DNA of 39,273 nt from Chloroflexota bacterium (GTDB lineage Bacteria > Chloroflexota > Anaerolineae > Aggregatilineales > Phototrophicaceae): positions 1 to 39,273 of the forward strand of contig QUBZ01000036.1 of the NCBI GenBank assembly GCA_014338005.1. Direction: 5' to 3'. Numbering within the stretch: the first letter of the stretch is position 1; each line of letters begins with the position of its first letter. Shown piece after piece: positions 27,626-35,696 of the stretch. The notes beneath the pieces were generated by a model. It searched no databases. It saw nothing but the letters and a program-made list of their open reading frames with translations, and was not told where the DNA came from. The position numbers were made by a program, and so were the translations under genes.

Positions 27626-27631
27626 TATAAT
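27626..27631 (+). promoter_or_regulatory. -10 element of the second pilin gene
   Basis: Perfect TATAAT 57 bp before the ATG at 27688, in an A/T-rich stretch. No clear -35 is seen. Confidence 0.4.
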
Positions 27632-27687
27632 AAAAATAGTGCCGCTTTTTTATAGATTTGTTGCTTTTTGTCTTGCGAGAAAGTTTT

Positions 27688-28107
27688 ATGCTCACTTCAA
27701 ACCGTATCATCAACCATCGCCGCGAGTCCGGGCAAGGGCTGGCCGAGTACGCGCTGATTCTGGTGCTGGTGGGCGTGGTGGTCATCGCTGTATTATCGGT
27801 TTTAGGCCCCAGCGTCAACCTCGTCTACTGCCAGATCATCGCCGCCCTGGGCAGCGACCTGCCGGCCCAGTGTTTGACCGACGATATTACGATCACCGGC
27901 TCGTACTACGACCCCGGCCTGCACCGCGTCACCATCACCGCCACCTACAAGGGCGGCTACGACCCCGGCGTCACGCTGACAGCCTCACCGGGCGGGGTGA
28001 TGGCGCAGCAGGGTAGCGGATACCGCATCGTTTTTAACCAGTCTTGTCCCTGTACCATCACTATCACGGCCAGCGCGGGCGGGTCGGTTGAGGTCAATTT
28101 GCCGTAA
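27688..28107 (+). CDS. Flp-like pilin with C-terminal beta domain, 139 aa
   Basis: Residues 14-45 carry the same signature as the 48-aa pilin (SGQGLAEYALILVLVGVVV, then VLGPSVN), so it should be cut and inserted like an Flp prepilin. About 95 further residues follow: a Cys-containing stretch (YCQIIAALGSDLPAQC) and a beta-rich domain (ITITGSYYDPGLHRVTITATY). Two more cysteines (QSCPC) lie near the end; four in all allow two disulfides. It could be a minor or tip pilin. ATG 27688 is preferred to 27658 since it begins the leader. It converges on the tandem GNAT gene. Confidence 0.75.
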   Translation: MLTSNRIINHRRESGQGLAEYALILVLVGVVVIAVLSVLGPSVNLVYCQIIAALGSDLPAQCLTDDITITGSYYDPGLHRVTITATYKGGYDPGVTLTASPGGVMAQQGSGYRIVFNQSCPCTITITASAGGSVEVNLP

Positions 28108-28131
28108 GGGGCGGCTGCCCAGAACCGCCCC
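28108..28131. terminator. Hairpin between convergent pilin and GNAT genes
   Basis: GGGGCGG (28108-28114) and CCGCCCC (28125-28131) immediately after the pilin stop. Same core as at 14261; no T-run. Confidence 0.45.
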
Positions 28132-28142
28132 ACCTGCAAATT

Positions 28143-29159
28143 TTATTCCACCGTCTGCCGGGTGATGTCCACGCCGGGGCGCAGTTCCTTTTCGTACATA
28201 TCAAACTGCAAGGCGATCCGCATCCCGGCCTTTTTGTACAGCGCCACCGCGCCGGTCAGGTTGCTGGCGTCCACGCCCAGGCCGACCTGCCGGCTGCCGC
28301 GCTGGTACAACACCTGGAACGAATGGCGCAGCAGCGCCAGCGCCAGGCCGCGCCGCCGGTACGGGCGCGTCACGCCCAGCGTGCCGACCCATCCCATGTC
28401 CTTGTGGCCGGTGAGGTGCGGAGCGCACAGCGAAATCCCCGCGATGCGGTCGCCGTCCATCGCCAGAAACCACAGCGACGGGTCGAAATTGCCGTCCGCC
28501 TGCCAGTGGTGCAGCCAGCTTTGCAGGTTTTCCTCAAACGGCGACTCGACATAACCCCAGTGATCCTGAAATGAGTCGCGCTGCGCCTGTAAAACCGCGC
28601 GCTCGTCCTGCCCCATTATCGCGCTGCGTACCGTGATGCCGTCCGGCCATTCCGGGGCGGGCGGCGGCTCGTCCAGGTCAATTACCATCCGCAGGAAGTG
28701 GCGGACAAGGCTTAACCCGGCTTCCCCCAGGCTGTGGAGCGCCGGTTCGTAGCCATTGGTGATCGGTGAGCGCAGCGCCACCCGCGCGCCTTCCGGCGCT
28801 CTGGCGATGGCTTCGCGCGCCCGCTCCTCACCCCAGGCCAGCAGATAATCCCGCACGCCGGTCTGTTCGTATTCCGGGCGGACGTAAACGTTCAGCCAGG
28901 GCGTCACCGGGCGCATTTTATCCCACACTTCGGCGTAGCCGGCAGGGCGGCCATCCGGCGCGAAGACGATCTGCGCGTCGGCCTGCACGTTAAAATCCGG
29001 CGAGTCCCATTCCCCTTGCAGGGCTTCCAGGCTGACTTCTGCCTGGCCGATTTCGGCTTCATCGGAGGCGGCCACGATGCCGAACACGGCTTCGATGTCG
29101 TCGGGGTTGGGCGCGCGCCCCATATAACCTTCTTTCAGGGCCGGTTTGATGTTTAACAT
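28143..29159 (-). CDS. Tandem-domain GNAT N-acetyltransferase
   Basis: 338 aa, two GNAT folds in tandem. The C-terminal one is complete, with GTLGVTRPYRRRGLALALLR as the acetyl-CoA loop (R/Q-x-x-G-x-A type) and ASNLTGAVALYKKAGM after it. The N-terminal one (1-150) has decayed loop residues and is likely structural, a layout seen in mycothiol-synthase-like (MshD) and related enzymes. The acceptor is unknown. ATG 29159 has GAGGAG upstream and is preferred to 29198. The neighbouring remnant at 27218-27567 is the same superfamily. Confidence 0.87.
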   Translation of the reverse strand: MLNIKPALKEGYMGRAPNPDDIEAVFGIVAASDEAEIGQAEVSLEALQGEWDSPDFNVQADAQIVFAPDGRPAGYAEVWDKMRPVTPWLNVYVRPEYEQTGVRDYLLAWGEERAREAIARAPEGARVALRSPITNGYEPALHSLGEAGLSLVRHFLRMVIDLDEPPPAPEWPDGITVRSAIMGQDERAVLQAQRDSFQDHWGYVESPFEENLQSWLHHWQADGNFDPSLWFLAMDGDRIAGISLCAPHLTGHKDMGWVGTLGVTRPYRRRGLALALLRHSFQVLYQRGSRQVGLGVDASNLTGAVALYKKAGMRIALQFDMYEKELRPGVDITRQTVE

Positions 29160-29247
29160 CCACTTGCTCCTCGACTTTTGAAGATCACAAAAGATCATAA
29201 CGGTTCATAAGGGTGTCTGTCAAGCCGGACTTTATGCTGGCGGCGCG

Positions 29248-30921
29248 TCAAACCGCCTCAACTTCCACGCCCGCCGGCGTATGAAACCGCTCCGCCAGCG
29301 CGCCGTTTTCGATATACCAGATGCGGGCAGCGAACCTGTCCACGAAGTAGCGGTCATGCACGACGGCCAGCACCCCGCCCCGGTAGGCGCTCAGGGCGGC
29401 CTCGAAACGCTCGCGCGATGGCACGTCCAAATGGTTGATCGGCTCGTCCAGCACCAGCAGGTTCGCGCCGCGCGCCACCAGCACCGCCAGCATCAGGCAG
29501 GCGCGCTCGCCAAAACTCAACTGCCCAACCGGGCGCAGCGCCTCGTCGCCGGCGAACAAAAAGCGGTGCAGGAAGGTGCGCGCTTCGGTTTCGCTGAGGG
29601 GCGCTTCGGCAAGCAGCACGGCCAGCGGCGTGCTGGCGGGGTCGAGCGTTTCCTGCTCCTGCGCCAGATAGCCGATTTTGACGCTGGCGGCCAGGCGCAC
29701 CCGCCCTGCCAGCGGCGGCAGTTCCCCGATGATGGTCTTGAGCAGGGTGCTTTTGCCCTGCCCGTTTGGCCCCATCACCACCACACGTTCACCGGCCAGC
29801 ACGCGCTGGTTCAGCCCGGCCAGCAGCGGCCTGTCGTAACCGACCGCCAGAGCTTCCAGGGTGATAACTTCGCGCCCCGCCGGCAGCGGCTCGATGTTCT
29901 CCAGCATCCCCATCCGCAGCGGCCAGGCCGGAAGCGGCTTCTCCACCCGCTCGTCGGATTCGAGGTATTTTTTCAGCCGGGTTTCTTTGGCTTTGCCGCG
30001 TTTTGCCACTTTTTTCGCCAGCCGCCGCTGGTGGTCGTTGATGGTGGCGTTTTCCTTCCGCAGCGCCTTTTCCTTCCAGCGGCGCACGTCGGCTTCCAGC
30101 CGGGCAATTTCGACCTGCTGGTCGCGCCACAGCGCCCACTGTTTGTCAAACTCCGACTGGATGACACGGACATATTCGCCGTACCCACCGGCGATATAAC
30201 GAGCGGTGTGCTGTGTGGCGTCAATTGCCACCACGCCGGTGACGACTTCATCCAGGAAGGTGCGGTCGTGGGACACGATCAGCGCGCCGCCCCGGAAGTC
30301 GCGTAGCCAGGCCTCCAGCCATTGAATGCCGGTGATGTCGAGATGGTTGGTCGGCTCGTCCAGGATGAGAAGCTGCGGATCGTCCAGCAGCAGAGCGGCC
30401 AGCCCCAGGCGCGTTTTTTGCCCGCCGGAAAGTATCCCCACCGGCGCATCGAGCGGCACATCGGCCAGGCTCAACCCGGCCAGCACACGCTCCGCCGCGC
30501 CGGATTCGGCCAGCCGGCCCAGGCGTTCCAGCCGCTCCAGCGCCTCGCCATAATCGGCCAGCAGCCGGTCAAAAGTTTCCGACCCGGCGTCGGCCAGCGC
30601 CGCGCCCAGGCGTTCGACCTCCGCTTCGGCATCGTCCAGGGCGTTCGACGACGGATACAGCACCTCGCGCGCGGGTCTTTCGTCCCGGAACGGCAGCGCC
30701 TGCGCCAGATAGCCGACCCGCAGCGCCGGCGGCGAAAAAACAATGCTGCCGGCATCGGGCGCGGTCAGCCCGGCGATGATCTGGATAAGCGTGGTTTTGC
30801 CACAGCCGTTCGGCCCGATCAACCCGATGCGCTCGCCCGCGTTAACGGTGAAGCTGATGTTTTTGAGAATCGGCGCGTTTTCGCCGGGAAATTGTTTGGT
30901 GATATTGGATATAGTAAGCAT
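29248..30921 (-). CDS. ABC-F family ATPase (ribosome-associated)
   Basis: 557 aa, two ABC domains, no membrane part. Site 1: Walker A GPNGCGKTT (36-44), signature LSGGQKTR, Walker B LLILDEPTNHLD. Site 2: GPNGQGKST, LSFGERACL (a variant signature), LLVLDEPINHLD. Between them is a long basic helical linker (about residues 250-330), the P-site tRNA interaction motif that enters the ribosome. ABC-F proteins rescue stalled or drug-bound ribosomes; several confer antibiotic resistance. An AAGGAG ribosome site precedes the ATG. The 250-nt leader with an upstream ORF and a terminator is the usual control of resistance-type ABC-F genes, which favours that role. Confidence 0.92.
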   Translation of the reverse strand: MLTISNITKQFPGENAPILKNISFTVNAGERIGLIGPNGCGKTTLIQIIAGLTAPDAGSIVFSPPALRVGYLAQALPFRDERPAREVLYPSSNALDDAEAEVERLGAALADAGSETFDRLLADYGEALERLERLGRLAESGAAERVLAGLSLADVPLDAPVGILSGGQKTRLGLAALLLDDPQLLILDEPTNHLDITGIQWLEAWLRDFRGGALIVSHDRTFLDEVVTGVVAIDATQHTARYIAGGYGEYVRVIQSEFDKQWALWRDQQVEIARLEADVRRWKEKALRKENATINDHQRRLAKKVAKRGKAKETRLKKYLESDERVEKPLPAWPLRMGMLENIEPLPAGREVITLEALAVGYDRPLLAGLNQRVLAGERVVVMGPNGQGKSTLLKTIIGELPPLAGRVRLAASVKIGYLAQEQETLDPASTPLAVLLAEAPLSETEARTFLHRFLFAGDEALRPVGQLSFGERACLMLAVLVARGANLLVLDEPINHLDVPSRERFEAALSAYRGGVLAVVHDRYFVDRFAARIWYIENGALAERFHTPAGVEVEAV

Positions 30922-30969
30922 GTCGGCTGCTCCTTTTTGGGTGACAGAGTTCGATCAACCGGGTGAATC

Positions 30970-31002
30970 AAAAACGCCGCGCGGGAATAACCCCATGCGG
31001 CG
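30970..31002 (-). terminator. Attenuator hairpin in the ABC-F leader
   Basis: On the minus strand, CGCCGC (31002-30997) pairs with GCGGCG (30980-30975), with an inner GGG/CCC step and loop TTATT, followed by five Ts (30974-30970). It lies 49 bp before the ABC-F start codon, that is, inside the leader. Read-through is needed for expression. Confidence 0.65.
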
Positions 31003-31058
31003 CGAGTTCCGGTCAATAACACGTTGAATCAGAGAGCGGTGGCTCGAATCGGCAGTCA

Positions 31059-31067
31059 GGTTATCCC
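31059..31067 (-). promoter_or_regulatory. Antiterminator strand in the ABC-F leader
   Basis: The RNA segment GGGATAACC can pair with GGTTATTCCC in the attenuator loop (30992-30983): nine pairs with one bulge, plus a flanking C-G. This pairing excludes the terminator stem, so it can act as antiterminator. Confidence 0.55.
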
Positions 31068-31077
31068 GTGATGAGGG

Positions 31078-31104
31078 TTAACAATCCGCGATCCGAGTCG
31101 ACAT
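31078..31104 (-). CDS. Leader peptide of the ABC-F gene, 8 aa
   Basis: MSTRIADC with an AAGGGT ribosome site 5-6 nt upstream. Its stop overlaps TAACCC, which could itself pair with GGGTTA in the attenuator. A ribosome stalled on it by a drug would shift the leader folding. No sequence conservation could be tested. Confidence 0.45.
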   Translation of the reverse strand: MSTRIADC

Positions 31105-31179
31105 ATCTTACCCTTCTACCCTGACGAAAACAGCCGGGGGAGTGGCAGCGCACCCGCGCCCACCCGCCGCGACATTCAC

Positions 31180-31208
31180 ATCGTAAGGAAAATCGCCGGT
31201 TTTGTCAA
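31180..31208 (-). promoter_or_regulatory. sigma70-type promoter of the ABC-F gene
   Basis: On the minus strand, TTGACA (31208-31203), exactly 17 bp, then TACGAT (31185-31180). The predicted start near 31173 gives a ~250-nt leader. Confidence 0.65.
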
Positions 31209-31276
31209 TCCGACTTTTGGCGGAGAGTCCTGATTAAGCTGGTTTATGTACTACTTGTTTTCGCTCAAGAAGTGTG

Positions 31277-31333
31277 GTAGCATGACTACATATTGAACAG
31301 CTTTTGAAAAGCCCTCACGGGATGAAGCGTGAG
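31277..31333. promoter_or_regulatory. Inverted repeats upstream of the CarH-like gene
   Basis: GTAG-CATGA-CTAC (31277-31289) and CTCACG-8 nt-CGTGAG (31314-31333) lie in the 150 bp before the gene. MerR/CarH proteins bind inverted repeats near their own promoters, so autoregulation is plausible but not shown. Confidence 0.4.
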
Positions 31334-31365
31334 TCCCGCGAGCTAACAAAGCGATGTTACACCAT

Positions 31366-32352
31366 ATGAACCCCTTCAGCTCCGAGTCCAGGCCCAGCGA
31401 AGAACCGCTCTATAACATCGGCCTTGTTTCCCGCATGACGGGCATCCCGGTCGCCACGCTGCGTGTGTGGGAGCGGCGCTACGGCTTCCCCAGTTCCACG
31501 CGCACGCCGGGCGGCCACCGCCTGTGTTCGGAAAAAGAGGTGCTGCGGCTGCGGTGGGTTAAAGCGCGCGTGGATGAAGGGATGCAGACCGGCCAGGCGA
31601 TCCGCGCCCTCCAGCACCTGGAGCGCGAGGGGCGCTTCCCGGAGGCGCCGTTCGCCAGCCTGCCGCAGACACCCGCGCCGCCGGTAGACCCGTCATTTCC
31701 CGTTTTTCGAGAGCGGCTGGTGGAGGTGCTGCTGGCGCACGATACCCAGCAGGCCGACCGGCTGCTCGGCCAGTTGTTAAGCCTGTACCCACTGGAAGAC
31801 CTGGTGCTGGAAGTGATCGGCCCGACGCTGGAGGACATCGGCCAGGCCTGGCACGATGGCAGCATCACCGTCGCCACCGAACATCTGGCGTCCAACTTCC
31901 TGCGCCAGCATTTACTGATGTGGATGTCCACCGGCCCTATCCCGTTCGCCGGGGTCGCGCCGACCATCCTGGCCTGCGCGCCGGAGGAATGGCACGAAGG
32001 CAGCCTGATGATGCTGGGCGTGCTGCTGCGGCGTCTGCGCTGGCCGGTCGCTTACCTGGGGCAGTCCGTCCCCCTGGCCGACCTGGGCGCGTTGATCCGG
32101 CAGATCAAAGCCCCGGCGGTAGTCTTCGTGGCGATGTCCGAACAGCCGGCCAGGGCGCTGGTGGACTGGCCGCAGCACCTGCCGGAAGCCGTTCAGGGGA
32201 ATAAACTGATCGTTGGTTTTGGCGGGCGCGCCTTTAACCAGCAGCCCGACCTGCGCGAGTCAGTTCCCGGCGTTTTTCTGGGCGAAACGCTGCGCGAAGG
32301 CGCACAAAAACTCGACCAGATTCTTCGCGCCGCCATCCGCCCCGGTGTGTAG
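31366..32352 (+). CDS. CarH/LitR-like adenosylcobalamin photoreceptor repressor
   Basis: 328 aa. MerR-type HTH at 15-85 (LYNIGLVSRMTGIPVATLRVWERRYG, PGGHRL). A helical B12-cap domain (115-185) has Trp162-His163 and Glu172-His173, in the W-H-x8-E-H pattern of Thermus CarH (W131, H132, E141, H142). A Rossmann B12-binding domain follows, with His210 in EEWHEGSLMM as lower axial ligand (H177). In CarH, dark AdoCbl makes a DNA-binding tetramer and light breaks it; His132 then binds cobalt. All these residues are present, so light sensing is a strong inference. ATG 31366 or 31354 is possible. A metalloprotease follows after 15 bp; no carotenoid genes are near. Confidence 0.88.
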   Translation: MNPFSSESRPSEEPLYNIGLVSRMTGIPVATLRVWERRYGFPSSTRTPGGHRLCSEKEVLRLRWVKARVDEGMQTGQAIRALQHLEREGRFPEAPFASLPQTPAPPVDPSFPVFRERLVEVLLAHDTQQADRLLGQLLSLYPLEDLVLEVIGPTLEDIGQAWHDGSITVATEHLASNFLRQHLLMWMSTGPIPFAGVAPTILACAPEEWHEGSLMMLGVLLRRLRWPVAYLGQSVPLADLGALIRQIKAPAVVFVAMSEQPARALVDWPQHLPEAVQGNKLIVGFGGRAFNQQPDLRESVPGVFLGETLREGAQKLDQILRAAIRPGV

Positions 32353-32367
32353 GCCGCGCGAACGGTG

Positions 32368-34287
32368 ATGGTTTTTTCCTGGCAGCGCGGCAACTTGCCT
32401 CAACGTGGTTTTTCGATCATTGCGCTGTTGATCGCGCTGTGTTTAACGCCGGCGCGGGCGCAGCCGCCGCAAGCGCCGCCCGGCTACCCCACACTGGACG
32501 CCCTGGAAAATACCGCCATCCCGGCGGCCAACCCGGTAGACCTGGCGCGCCGGCTGCGCGGCCTTCAGGCCGCCCCGCCCATGCCGGACGCCGCCCCGCC
32601 GTACCAACCCGGCGACCGCAAAATGTTCTGGGTTTTAAACTCCGCCGAAAATCGGGAATTTCAGGTTTCCGCCGCGCTGCGGGTGGCCGGGCAGCACATC
32701 CTGTTATGGGTGCAGGATGCCCTGCCGGACGGCAGCCCGATTAAACCCTTAAACGACGACGACCTGCGCGCCCTGGCCGACGCCTTCGATACGACCATCT
32801 ATCCCCAGGTGCGCGACCTGTGGGGCAGCGAAGCCTCGCCCGGCGTGGACGGCGACCCGCGCATTTACGGGCTGTTCGCTTACGGCCTGGGGTCGGGCGT
32901 GGCCGCCTATTTCGCCAGCCGCCACACCTATCCGGCAGTCGTTTACCCCACCAGCAACCAGCACGAAATGTTCCTGTTCAACCTGGACGCCATCGCGCCG
33001 GACGCGGTTGCATCGCCGGCTGTCCAAAGCGTAGTCGCCCACGAGTTCCAGCACATGATCCGCGCCAACATCCAGGCCAACGACTCCATCTGGCTGAACG
33101 AAGGTTTTTCGACCTTCACGCAGCTTTACCTGTACAACGACCCCGGCGCGGTTTTGAGCTTTTTGAGCGCGCCGTACACGCAGCTGAACACCTGGTCGGA
33201 GGACGGCCCGCGCGTGCCACACTACGGCGCGTCGCTGTTGTTCGTCGCCTATTTTTACCAACGCTACGGCCTGGAGGCGCTGCGGGCGGTCAGCGCCGAC
33301 CCCGGCGCCGGCCTGGACGCTTTTGAACGCACCCTGGATGCGCTCCACCAGCCCGGCGTGAACGACCTGTTCGCCGACTGGACGCTGGCGAACTTCCTGC
33401 TCGACCCGGCGCTGGCGGACGGGCGCTATGGCTACCAACTGCTGCCCGCCGGCCTGCCCGGCGCCGCGCCGCGCGCCACCGTCACGGCCTATCCGTATCT
33501 CGCAGCGGGGTCGGCCAGCCAGTACAGCGCCGATTATACGGTGCTGACCAACCTGGGCGGCCTGGCCGCGCTGGACATCAGCCTGGCCGTGCCGGAAACG
33601 GTTAAACTGCTGCCGGCAGACGCCGCCGGCGGCCAGTGGATGTGGTACAGCAACCGGGGCGACATGAGCAATACCACGCTCACCCACGCTTTTGATCTGT
33701 CCGGCGTTGGCAGCGCCACCCTCAATTATCGAGTCTGGTATCACCTGGAAAACGGCTGGGATTACGGTTACGTGATGGTCAGCGCGGACGGCGGCGCGAT
33801 CTGGGACATCCTCAGCACGCCCCACACCACCGATGCTAACCCGCACAGCGCCGCCTACGGGCCGGGTTACACCGGCGCGAGCGGCGGCTGGCTGGATGAA
33901 AGCCTATCGCTGGAGGCTTACGCGGGGCGGCCTGTCCTGGTGCGTTTTGAGATGATTACCGACGACGCCATCAACCAGCCGGGAATGGCGCTGGACGACG
34001 TGAACATCCCGGAAATCGGCTACAGCAGCGGTTTTGAAAACGACGGCGGCGGCTGGCTGGCCGAGGGCTGGCTGCGGGTGGATAACCGCCTGCCGCAGCG
34101 CGCCTGGGTGCAGGCCATCCAGCATCATAAAAACGGGGCGGCCTTCACGCGCTGGCTCGCCCCGCTGGAATCGGCCTGGACGCTGCCGCTGGCCGAGGAT
34201 GTCATGCAGGTGACGCTGGTCGTCGCGCCCTTCGCGCCCACGACGACCGTCCCCATGCCCTACACCCTCAGCGTGACGGCGCGTTAA
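32368..34287 (+). CDS. Secreted zinc metalloprotease with C-terminal MAM/jelly-roll domain
   Basis: 639 aa; signal peptide 1-32. The peptidase domain has HEFQH at 225-229 and a likely third ligand Glu245 in WLNEGFSTF, the gluzincin pattern of M30/M1-like and immune-inhibitor-A-like enzymes. RVPHYGASLLFVAYFYQRYG follows, as in M30. Residues ~400-560 look like an M6/MAM carbohydrate-binding sandwich (VSADGGAIWDIL, LVRFEMITDDAINQPGMALDDVNI). GTG 32365 precedes ATG 32368. Only 15 bp separate it from the CarH-like gene, so light control through read-through is possible. Confidence 0.85.
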   Translation: MVFSWQRGNLPQRGFSIIALLIALCLTPARAQPPQAPPGYPTLDALENTAIPAANPVDLARRLRGLQAAPPMPDAAPPYQPGDRKMFWVLNSAENREFQVSAALRVAGQHILLWVQDALPDGSPIKPLNDDDLRALADAFDTTIYPQVRDLWGSEASPGVDGDPRIYGLFAYGLGSGVAAYFASRHTYPAVVYPTSNQHEMFLFNLDAIAPDAVASPAVQSVVAHEFQHMIRANIQANDSIWLNEGFSTFTQLYLYNDPGAVLSFLSAPYTQLNTWSEDGPRVPHYGASLLFVAYFYQRYGLEALRAVSADPGAGLDAFERTLDALHQPGVNDLFADWTLANFLLDPALADGRYGYQLLPAGLPGAAPRATVTAYPYLAAGSASQYSADYTVLTNLGGLAALDISLAVPETVKLLPADAAGGQWMWYSNRGDMSNTTLTHAFDLSGVGSATLNYRVWYHLENGWDYGYVMVSADGGAIWDILSTPHTTDANPHSAAYGPGYTGASGGWLDESLSLEAYAGRPVLVRFEMITDDAINQPGMALDDVNIPEIGYSSGFENDGGGWLAEGWLRVDNRLPQRAWVQAIQHHKNGAAFTRWLAPLESAWTLPLAEDVMQVTLVVAPFAPTTTVPMPYTLSVTAR

Positions 34288-34296
34288 ACGCCCTTA

Positions 34297-35448
34297 TCAT
34301 TCAACCAGCCGTTCGGCTTCGACATTGAGCGCCACCCAGCGCGGGATGGGGAAACCGTTGAAGGCCGCCGCGTATTCGTTGGTGTATGCCCCGGCGTCCA
34401 GGAAAACCAGCCGGTCGCCGATGTGAACTTCCGGCAGTTCCACGCCGCGCGCCACCACATCGCAGCTGTCGCAGCTTGGCCCGGCCAGGGTATAAGACCG
34501 CACCGGGCGCTCGCCGGCATCGTCCGCCAGCAGCCGGACGACCGGCGGAAAACCCTCGTAGGTTTCCATCAGGCCGTTAAACACGCCGGCGTCCAGGTAC
34601 AGCCACTCGTCGCCGCCGCGCCGCGCCTTGCCGACCACCGACACCAGCAGCCGCCCGGCTTCGCCCACCAGGCCGCGCCCCGGCTCCAGCGCCAGGATGT
34701 CCAGGTCTTCGCGCGGGATATAACGGCGGACGGCATCCATCACCGCCGCGCCGATCTCGTTTACGGTCGGGATGCTGGGCGTGTGATAATGCCCCGCCGG
34801 GAACCCCCCGCCGATGTCCAGGAAGTTCAGCCGGTGGCCGCGCCCCGCCGCCGCGCGCCACACCTCGCCGCAGGTGCGGATAGCGTTCGCCCAGCTGTTG
34901 GCGGACAAACACTGCGAGCCGACGTGGAAGGACAGGCCGATGGGGTCTAATCCCAGTTCGCGCGCCAGATCAAACAGCGCGAGAGCTTCCTCGGCGTCCA
35001 CGCCAAATTTGCCCGCCAGCGGCAGGACACTGCCCCGGTTATCCACCGCCAGCCGCACGTAAACCCGGCTGCCGGGCGCATGGCGGGCGATCTTTTCCAG
35101 TTCGTAGGTCGAGTCCGCCGTCATCGCGTACACGCCCTCATGGTGCATCCGCTCCAAAAAGGCCGGATTTTTGATCGGGTTGCTGCATATAATACGGCTG
35201 CCGGGCGCGCCGGCGTCCAGGGCGCGCTCCAGTTCGGCCAGGGAAGCGATCTCCAGGCCGCCGCCGCGTTCGACCACCAGCGCCAGAATTTGCGGGCTGG
35301 CGTTGGCTTTGACGGCGTAAAACAGGCTTGCCCCCGGCATGGCGGCCAGCAGGCCGTCGTAGTGTTCTTTGATGACCTTAAAATCCAGAACCAGGCTGGG
35401 CGTTACCGTGCGCGCGTCGCGCAGAACCGAGTCCATGAGGACATCCAT
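34297..35448 (-). CDS. Fold-III PLP decarboxylase, ornithine/lysine decarboxylase type
   Basis: 383-aa cytoplasmic enzyme. Lys47 in LFYAVKANA is the PLP lysine; FHVGSQC, DIGGGFP and LEPGRGLVGEAG bind PLP; GPSCDSCD supplies the active-site Cys-Asp of the partner subunit; GAYTNEYAAAFNGF closes the C-terminus. GPxCDSxD with GAY...FNGF is typical of eukaryotic-type ornithine/lysine decarboxylases rather than diaminopimelate decarboxylase. It would make putrescine or cadaverine. No spermidine synthase is adjacent. GGAGA lies 11 nt before the ATG; a second ATG is four codons on. Confidence 0.88.
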   Translation of the reverse strand: MDVLMDSVLRDARTVTPSLVLDFKVIKEHYDGLLAAMPGASLFYAVKANASPQILALVVERGGGLEIASLAELERALDAGAPGSRIICSNPIKNPAFLERMHHEGVYAMTADSTYELEKIARHAPGSRVYVRLAVDNRGSVLPLAGKFGVDAEEALALFDLARELGLDPIGLSFHVGSQCLSANSWANAIRTCGEVWRAAAGRGHRLNFLDIGGGFPAGHYHTPSIPTVNEIGAAVMDAVRRYIPREDLDILALEPGRGLVGEAGRLLVSVVGKARRGGDEWLYLDAGVFNGLMETYEGFPPVVRLLADDAGERPVRSYTLAGPSCDSCDVVARGVELPEVHIGDRLVFLDAGAYTNEYAAAFNGFPIPRWVALNVEAERLVE

Positions 35449-35579
35449 CGGCGTTTTGCGTCTCCTATTTTGTTGACTCAGCTAAACGGGAAAACCTTGC
35501 GGATGCCGATTATTTTAGCGGAAAACCTGCCCGGATTCTATGGTCAATGTGCGCCGCCTGCGCCGCCGATGGCCCAAAG

Positions 35580-35652
35580 TATCAGGCCGGTCTGCGGGGG
35601 ATGGCGACCGACCTGATAGGGTGGGGGGGCGGAAATTTGGGATATATATCCC
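35580..35652. other. Stem-loop and AT palindrome between MMPL and decarboxylase genes
   Basis: TATCAGG-CC-GGTC (35580-35592) pairs with GACC-GA-CCTGATA (35606-35618), and GGGATATATATCCC (35639-35652) is a perfect 14-bp palindrome. They fill a 248-bp gap between two minus-strand genes and could end the MMPL transcript or control the decarboxylase. Confidence 0.4.
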
Positions 35653-35696
35653 GTTTTGAGCGGCGGCTGCCCCCGCAGCGGTGGGGTAGGGGAGCT

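Noticed and set aside
29281..30306. 341-codon plus-strand ORF opposite the ABC-F gene
   Set aside because: Antisense to ABC domains with intact Walker motifs; no domain of its own.
32749..33846. 365-codon minus-strand ORF opposite the metalloprotease
   Set aside because: Covers the HEFQH region in antisense; no recognisable domain.
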